From NCBI GenBank assembly GCA_963573305.1, contig OY754332.1, positions 47,591,559 through 47,655,558 of the forward strand: a DNA stretch of 64,000 nt. The letters run 5' to 3'. Position numbers and translations under genes: made by a program. The notes beneath the pieces were generated by a model. That model was not told the DNA's origin, did no database searches, and was given only the letters and a program-made list of their open reading frames with translations. The DNA comes from Pyrrhosoma nymphula (Eukaryota > Arthropoda > Insecta > Odonata > Coenagrionidae). Below, piece after piece: positions 58,455 through 64,000 of the stretch (its first letter is position 1; each line of letters starts with the position of its first letter).

Positions 58455-59897
58455 TGTATATAAAACGGAATTTCCTGACTGACTGACTGACTGCCTGACC
58501 GACTCACTCAACGCGCAGCCCAAACTACTGGTGATAAAAACGTGAAATTTTGAGGATATATCCCCATCGTGGTGTATAGCTGCACTAAGAAAGGATTTTT
58601 GAAATAAACTATTTTTGTGAGTTGTTATTACCCCATTAATGTTAACTTTTACTCCCATAAGAAAAGCATTGACCCTGTGTATGTGTTTCTTTATTTGCTC
58701 TTTTAAATTACTTCCACTCAGGATATTGGATGGAAATTAAAATCATCATCGAACGCATAAAAAGAATGCAGTATTTAATTCTTTAATTCGATTTTCTTAT
58801 ACGCTTCTTTTTTCTCTCATTATTGCGTTTTTAGCTCTAAATTCATCCATTTTTCTTCCTTTTCAACAATAGAAATTTCCTTGGTAACCAGGCGTGAATA
58901 TCCATTTAATAGCGATTTCATGAATGGCCATTCATGCCTGCAGCATTTATAGGCCAGGTTCAGTGACTAAGTTGATAATGTTCACCCCTACCTCACTATT
59001 TGCGTTTAATGGCTTTTACTTAGTATCAGCATTTAGCACGTCACATTGATTCTAATAGTCACATACAACGGCTTTCATGCTTTCACTCTCGCGCTGAATT
59101 TTAACAGGCACCCTCATCTTGCCCTTACTAGCATTATTTATGGCCACAATATGTGATCACATTACAAATTAGTTTACTTGGTATTTTCTGCTTTTGGAAT
59201 TATTATAGAATATGTATACGTTTCATAAAAAATATTCTGAAAATTTTAACTTAAAACCATGACGCGTAGGAACATTTATTTTTACAAGAAAAACGAACGG
59301 AAATGCATCGAACTGGATGTCATGAGTTACATGAAAAGTAGTCCGTTATCTGTGCATAGAAAACATTTTATAGTCCTGAAAGATTGAAAATTGTACTAGA
59401 TTTCGTTTTTGAGTTTCACAGGAGCATGCATACTTTGTACCTTATAAGATTTTCATTACATATAAGCGAATTTCAATGAGAATGCACTCCGATGATTCCA
59501 ACATGCGGTTAGTGACTGATAGATAGTACCTGAATAGTGAATATAGCACGCGTCATGCATTGATTCAAATTGATAAAGTTAAATGGCATCTCCCACTTAA
59601 ATTCCACGGGCATGATCATCTTACCCTTATGAATATTATTTAGTACTATTTCTGGACCAAGATTGGGTAAAAATATTAGCAAATGTATGGTTTTTGTACA
59701 TTTGTTTTTCTCTTCTTCTAAATTATCTGTAGAAAATGCAATTTAAATTATTCTCTAATTTAAACCTCAAATTTCATGTCATGTATAATTTTTTTTAGCC
59801 GAGGAAATGTAAAATTCTCAACATTAGCCCGATTCTTTCATGCATTATCGGTGCATTAATTCACAGATTCCCGCGAGAAGCCGGGTCCCGCTTCTAG
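58455..59897 (+). mobile_element. Helitron-like element, non-autonomous
   Basis: The left side begins TGTATATAAAACGGAATTTC and a CTGA microsatellite (58479-58500), then AACGCGCAGCCCAAACTACT, a pattern I associate with animal Helitron 5' ends. The right end has a short hairpin (CCCG, loop, CGGG; ends 59885) 8 bases before CTAG followed by T (59894-59898), the classic Helitron 3' terminus. No Rep/helicase ORF is present. The first few bases may lie on the other side of the neighbouring TIR element (TCTCT at 56127-56131). Confidence 0.55.
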
Positions 59898-62800
59898 TTG
59901 GCTTATATAGATGGGATTGCTTTTGTTTTCAGTGTTATCAATATCATTGTTGAATAAAATTAACAGAAATTTTTAATAAAATGATTTTTATTATGTCTAC
60001 GTGGTACCCTGTAAGCCACCTCAAGGGTTTGTGGTTGGCGATCACGTTTATATGAAGAAATCAGAAGCTTTATTTGATTTTGTAGTATTACTTAATTTTA
60101 ATTTAATTAAATGTTAATTTAATGTTTTTTCCAAGGAAAATTTCGAAATTCCTCAAAGACATGGCTCAATAAAACAGCCATTTTCATAGCAATGAATTAC
60201 TTCATTTGAAGGAAACTATTCTGTAATATAACCATGTCGAATGATGGAAAAATGATTTTAATTGATATCATCATCATATTGCGATATGTGATGCAGTTCT
60301 GACCAACTTTGTCGTATGATGATAGTACTTTCAAGCGCAGGTTTTTTCTTAACTCTGTTGGGAGGGCCTGACGAAAAATATTCGGTCAAATATCGCGAAC
60401 TTGGTCTTTGCGGAAAGAGGATATGTGCAAACTCGAGGTTTTGGAGATGTAACTGCTGACAAGAAAGGAAGACGTGTTGAGGTGTGGGGTGGGGGGGGCT
60501 TGCTGAAGTGGGTGGTGGAGGGGAGAATGCTTGCCAAGCGTCGTAGGGGAAGAAAGAGAGAGACAGAGGTTGTGAGTAAGTTGAGAGCGAGACCTGATGG
60601 TGAGCAATTGGTCGCCATCGTGCAACAAAGTGGAATGATGACTCCGAGATGGAGAAGGTACATACGTGCGGTGCTCTCCAAAAACTTAACACTCGGCTGG
60701 TGAAATACTCAACGATGGTTGAGATGATTATCCTAGCATACTCAAAATTTAACGGCAGTTTCTGACGTAGGTTTTCGCGGCGTTCAGGTTCGCAGTTTGG
60801 CAAGTTTTCGGGTTTCGCACGCTTTAGCAACATTATTGACTTCATCCTTGCATGAGAATGCCTACGGCACAGTAGGTGAAACGTCGCCGTCTAGAATTAT
60901 GCCAACGCGGACGAAGCCCGAAAACATGCCAAACTGCGAAATTTAACGACACATCGTGCAGCAGTAATCATTCTTGCGCCATTGCAATCAATATTTGTAC
61001 TCAGATTTTAAGTAACTCATTTGGAGATGGCAGAAAAAATGTGTTTCATTGGTAACAATGAAAATACCAATTTTCAATTCCACTTCGATCTCTGTGGATG
61101 TCGAAGTGACATATTCATTATTACATAATGAAACAATTCATCAAATAAAGCCTGAGACGGTGCCTTACGTATTTAATTTGCTTCAGTGGTTCCTACCTAA
61201 AATCATCGAGGCAATCACGCGAGTTTTAAGCGCGAATCTTGCGATAACTAGCGCAGTTGAGATTTACGAGGATTGGTTCATCATTAAAAGAGCGTATTTT
61301 TTTCGTATAGATGAACACTCACATTTCAAAATATCACACAAGGAGGAAATATTTTCCGAAGATGAAAATCGAAGAAAAAAATCGGAAACTACGAACTTTC
61401 CTATTGTCTACGATATGTTAACTAAAAGATCTGTTTGTTGCACCATTTTTATTCTACTCAGATTTATTGATTCCCCACAATAAATCAAGTTACACACTTA
61501 CGATATTTACCATCAATATATCAACAGGCGAAAACAATTGCTCCGCCATTTATGTTTACAATGATCAAGGAGAATATTATTATGCCATTGACCATACATT
61601 CGTAGTTTAAGTTACCAGGCATCTTCAAATGCCGATCTTTACAATATCATGTATCACTAAATTTCCACCAGTGCTTGAGAATGATTGATGTTTGGGTCCG
61701 CAGCTACCATATACGCAAGATTGGCTATCATGATATCAAGACGTGATTCCTTCGTCCAGTAGTTAGATAGTCGTGTGGTTAATTGAATCTCGTGACCTAA
61801 TTGCCATTGGGTAGTGACCCTTGGGCAGTTGGCAGGGACATAATCTATATATAGGTTGACTTGAATGCAATGCTTCGCTCGTCACCCGTTAGCACTGCAC
61901 TGCTGATCACTTAACGCGGCTTTCGATGATGCGTAAGTATTCGGATTATCACATATCTACATTTTTCACTAATGACTGGCGCCTGTATTCACAAGTCCTT
62001 TAGTGTTTGAAATGTTTCATAACGTATTTAGTCCTTTGCCAAGGCGGGATATCCTTAGTAAGCATGGAAAGATACAAAATCCAAGGTTAATGCCAGGTAC
62101 ACACGGCTCAAGTGGATTTTGAGCCTCGGAAAGCACGCATGTCTATACGAGAATTAAATACTCCTACTCGATGGTCACTTGAATGACTGAAAATTCCATG
62201 CATAGGAGTCTCATTTACTCTGCATTTATTTATAATTTTAATTAATCTTTAATTTGCACTAACTTTCAGATGAACCCGAATAATTTCCGCTATCTGACCC
62301 GCATATTTTCCCGCTGCATGGGCCCTTGGGATTTGAGGCGAGAGTGACTTCGAAGTGCTTGCTCTGATGCAGTCTGTATTACTTTGCACTTACACCAAAG
62401 ATGTATAATCATGCTTTTATTGTTTTATTCTAACACCAAAACATCTAAAAACATCGCGAAATTTCATCCAAATCTAGAATTATTAAATCGTCATATCCTA
62501 AGAATGTCATTTCACGTATTACTGTATCACTAGGTAACCCGTGCAAAAAATTCGCACTTTCACGTTATCAGGGAATAAGTATGTTAAGGAAACGGTGTAA
62601 TTGGGTTTTAAATAGAGAAGAAGGTGTATCATAAAGTACTTTCTTTATACTTGTTTTCTTGCAAAAATATACAAAACATATGAATACAATACAGGCAAGA
62701 GAGTTTATCGAAACTTTTAAGTCAAATTAATGGGTAAATAGTGAAATTTGAGATTGAGTTTGTATTTTTCATCAGAAGCCGGTGATTCAAGGTTTAAAAT

Positions 62801-63690
62801 GATACCTCATTTATCACTGTAGGTGCAGTATTAACGGAGCATATACGGAATGAAAGAAAAAAACCTTTCTGTAATAATATATATGATTGGCAAATAATCT
62901 AAAGCAACTGTTTACGAAGATGCTTTGGCCGTTTGTGTAAATTTAGAAGTGGAATGGCCCTATTACACTTCCTTGTGGATTACTTGATGTCACTTTTATC
63001 TCTTCTGGCCTCTTGCCTTCGATGCTCTTTGTCCACAGATAAAAAGTCTATAATTGAGTTTTCCTCCCGTTACGAGTCTTGCCGTTAATTACGCAGGTGG
63101 TGAGTAAGTCTGCCATGAGGGACCATGCCGGCTGCTTCTGCTGAAATAAAATAACTGCACACACCCGAATATTCATTTCGTTCGACTTCGCCTCGTATGA
63201 AGAAACCCAATTGTATTTCGTATCGTATTTTTTTATGTATCTGTGTTGGCATTGGCATATGTGCTCTTATGAACGAGAAGGAACATGATATTATTAGAAG
63301 TGGAATGCTCTTAGACTTCACGAGCAACGGATGTTGGTGATATCCGACTATAGTTACCATGGTCCTCATTACTGCCACCTTCGTAAATGGGAGTGTTGCT
63401 GGCTCATTGACAATCGCGGGGTTCTGTACCTTCTGTAACAGGTTTGCCAAAAACGATTTTATAGCTAGGGTGCGATTTCACTAGATGATACTTCATTTTA
63501 GTTTTTCCTTGACGTTTCCTCTGGGCCAAAGAATTAAATATATTAATTATGTATTGGAGGAGCATAACCTTATATTCCTATGATAACTATATGTTGATCA
63601 TTCGTGGTCAACGCTTCCCTCGTGATTCGGCTTCTAAGCGGCCTTTATTTCTATATTATATATATTTCTATATTATTTTAATTTGTTCTT
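59898..63690. other. No recognisable gene; short LINE tail at 59990-60040
   Basis: A minus-strand family B-like terminus lies at 59990-60040 (GTCTACGTGGTACCCTGTAA). The purine-rich region at 60400-60700 is open on both strands (195 codons minus, 100 plus), probably because of composition. A 144-codon plus frame at 61049-61483 and a 121-codon minus frame at 63085-63450 are unrecognised and could be chance. Confidence 0.4.
61049..61483 (+). CDS. Hypothetical ORF, 144 codons
   Basis: The frame starts MVTMKIPIFNSTSISVDV, contains NLLQWFLPKIIEAITRVL and EIYEDWFIIKRAYFFRIDEH, and ends RFIDSPQ. Amino-acid use is fairly balanced for AT-rich DNA, which is the only reason to list it. No domain, signal peptide or splice signals are evident. 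It may be a chance frame or a fragment of an unknown transposon. Confidence 0.15.
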   Translation: MVTMKIPIFNSTSISVDVEVTYSLLHNETIHQIKPETVPYVFNLLQWFLPKIIEAITRVLSANLAITSAVEIYEDWFIIKRAYFFRIDEHSHFKISHKEEIFSEDENRRKKSETTNFPIVYDMLTKRSVCCTIFILLRFIDSPQ

Positions 63691-63777
63691 GTGTAATGCA
63701 TGCTGGTGACTACTCATCCCCTGCCATATACCCTTTAGGTGGCTTGCAGGGTATTTTGTATTTGTAGATGTAGATGT
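63691..63777 (+). mobile_element. LINE family B, 3' end only
   Basis: GTGTAATGCATGCTGGTGAC, CTTTAGGTGGCTTGCAGGGT and a GTAGATGTAGATG tail. Truncated to under 100 bases. Confidence 0.8.
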
Positions 63778-64000
63778 ATTACTGAAGACGCTTTAGTATT
63801 ATTGGTTGAGTGTATTGGTCTTTTTAACGGTCTCTGTCGCAATATATATCCGTCAGCTCCCATTATTTATTCTACGGTGTGCCACCTAACTTGCATTTCT
63901 CACGGATTCACTGAATGATTTCGTTAACTCGACAAAATAATCGAAGAGTACTTTGCTTTCTTATGAACGCTGAGCATTGCGCATAGTCTTTTATGCTCGT

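Noticed and set aside
60258..60845. 195-codon minus-strand ORF
   Set aside because: The region is purine-rich on plus, so stops are rare on both strands. The translation has low-complexity Pro/Ser stretches and no recognised motif, and the opposite strand is also open for 100 codons.
1..64000. CRISPR array, prokaryotic operons, viral genes or an integrated virus
   Set aside because: No regularly spaced direct repeats, no operon-like ORF runs and no recognisable viral proteins were seen. All RT-like coding belongs to LINEs.

Overview
This window looks like non-coding, repeat-dense nuclear DNA of a large animal genome, most likely an arthropod. Gene density is very low, the background is AT-rich with a few CpG-rich islands, splice-site-like signals are present, and degraded non-LTR retrotransposons, tRNA-derived SINEs, hAT/Tc1/TTAA-type DNA transposons and a Helitron-like end are interleaved. 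Nothing bacterial or viral is evident: no operons, ribosome-binding sites, CRISPR arrays or intact long genes. The species cannot be named from the sequence alone. LAYOUT. 1-13.9 kb: DNA-transposon country. There is a partial TTAA-flanked MITE at the left edge, a 1.8-kb degraded hAT element (4246-6043) carrying a nested 387-bp element, three more TTAA-flanked MITEs (about 6168, 7479, 9721), an antisense 5S-rRNA-like sequence (8595-8710), and a SINE with an inverted head (8806-9080). 13.7-18.2 kb: a Tc1-like MITE, LINE 3' ends, a tandem duplication and a foldback element. 20.0-21.1 kb: a CpG-rich island with a plausible first coding exon on the minus strand (20312 down to 20078), the best candidate host gene. 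21.6-26.2 kb: a TA microsatellite, a Jockey-like LINE remnant on the minus strand, a SINE with target-site duplication (TSD), and LINE 3' ends. 26.37-28.34 kb: a roughly 2-kb non-autonomous element inside a second tRNA-derived SINE. 28.3-42 kb: mostly featureless, with LINE fragments and an AT-rich palindrome at 37.07 kb. 44.6-47.0 kb: the longest LINE copy, with recognisable reverse transcriptase (RT) motifs including FADD, interrupted by a SINE with a perfect 12-bp TSD. 50.15-51.66 kb: one LINE split by a second LINE. 51.9-52.4 kb: a G-rich, quadruplex-prone island. 52.55-52.86 kb: a palindromic LINE fragment hit by a 196-bp hAT MITE. 56.13-59.90 kb: a 2.3-kb terminal-inverted-repeat (TIR) element next to a Helitron-like element. 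TWO LINE 3'-END FAMILIES dominate. Family A ends in GGTGGCTTGCACGGTACTTC plus a TAGATG tail. Family B ends in GGTGGCTTGCAGGGTAT plus the same tail. Both have RT C-termini of the CR1/L2/Daphne type. HOW IT WORKS TOGETHER: there is no host pathway here. The LINEs would supply the machinery for target-primed insertion, the SINEs and short MITEs are non-autonomous, and nesting gives a relative order: the SINE is younger than LINE A at 45 kb, LINE B is younger than LINE A at 50 kb, and the small element is younger than the hAT at 5 kb. I found no convincing previously undescribed functional system. The most novel-looking items are the TTAA-flanked MITE group, the 56-58 kb TIR element, the 26-28 kb element, and the 5S-like/inverted-SINE compound. 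All homology statements are from reading motifs by eye; no database search was run.
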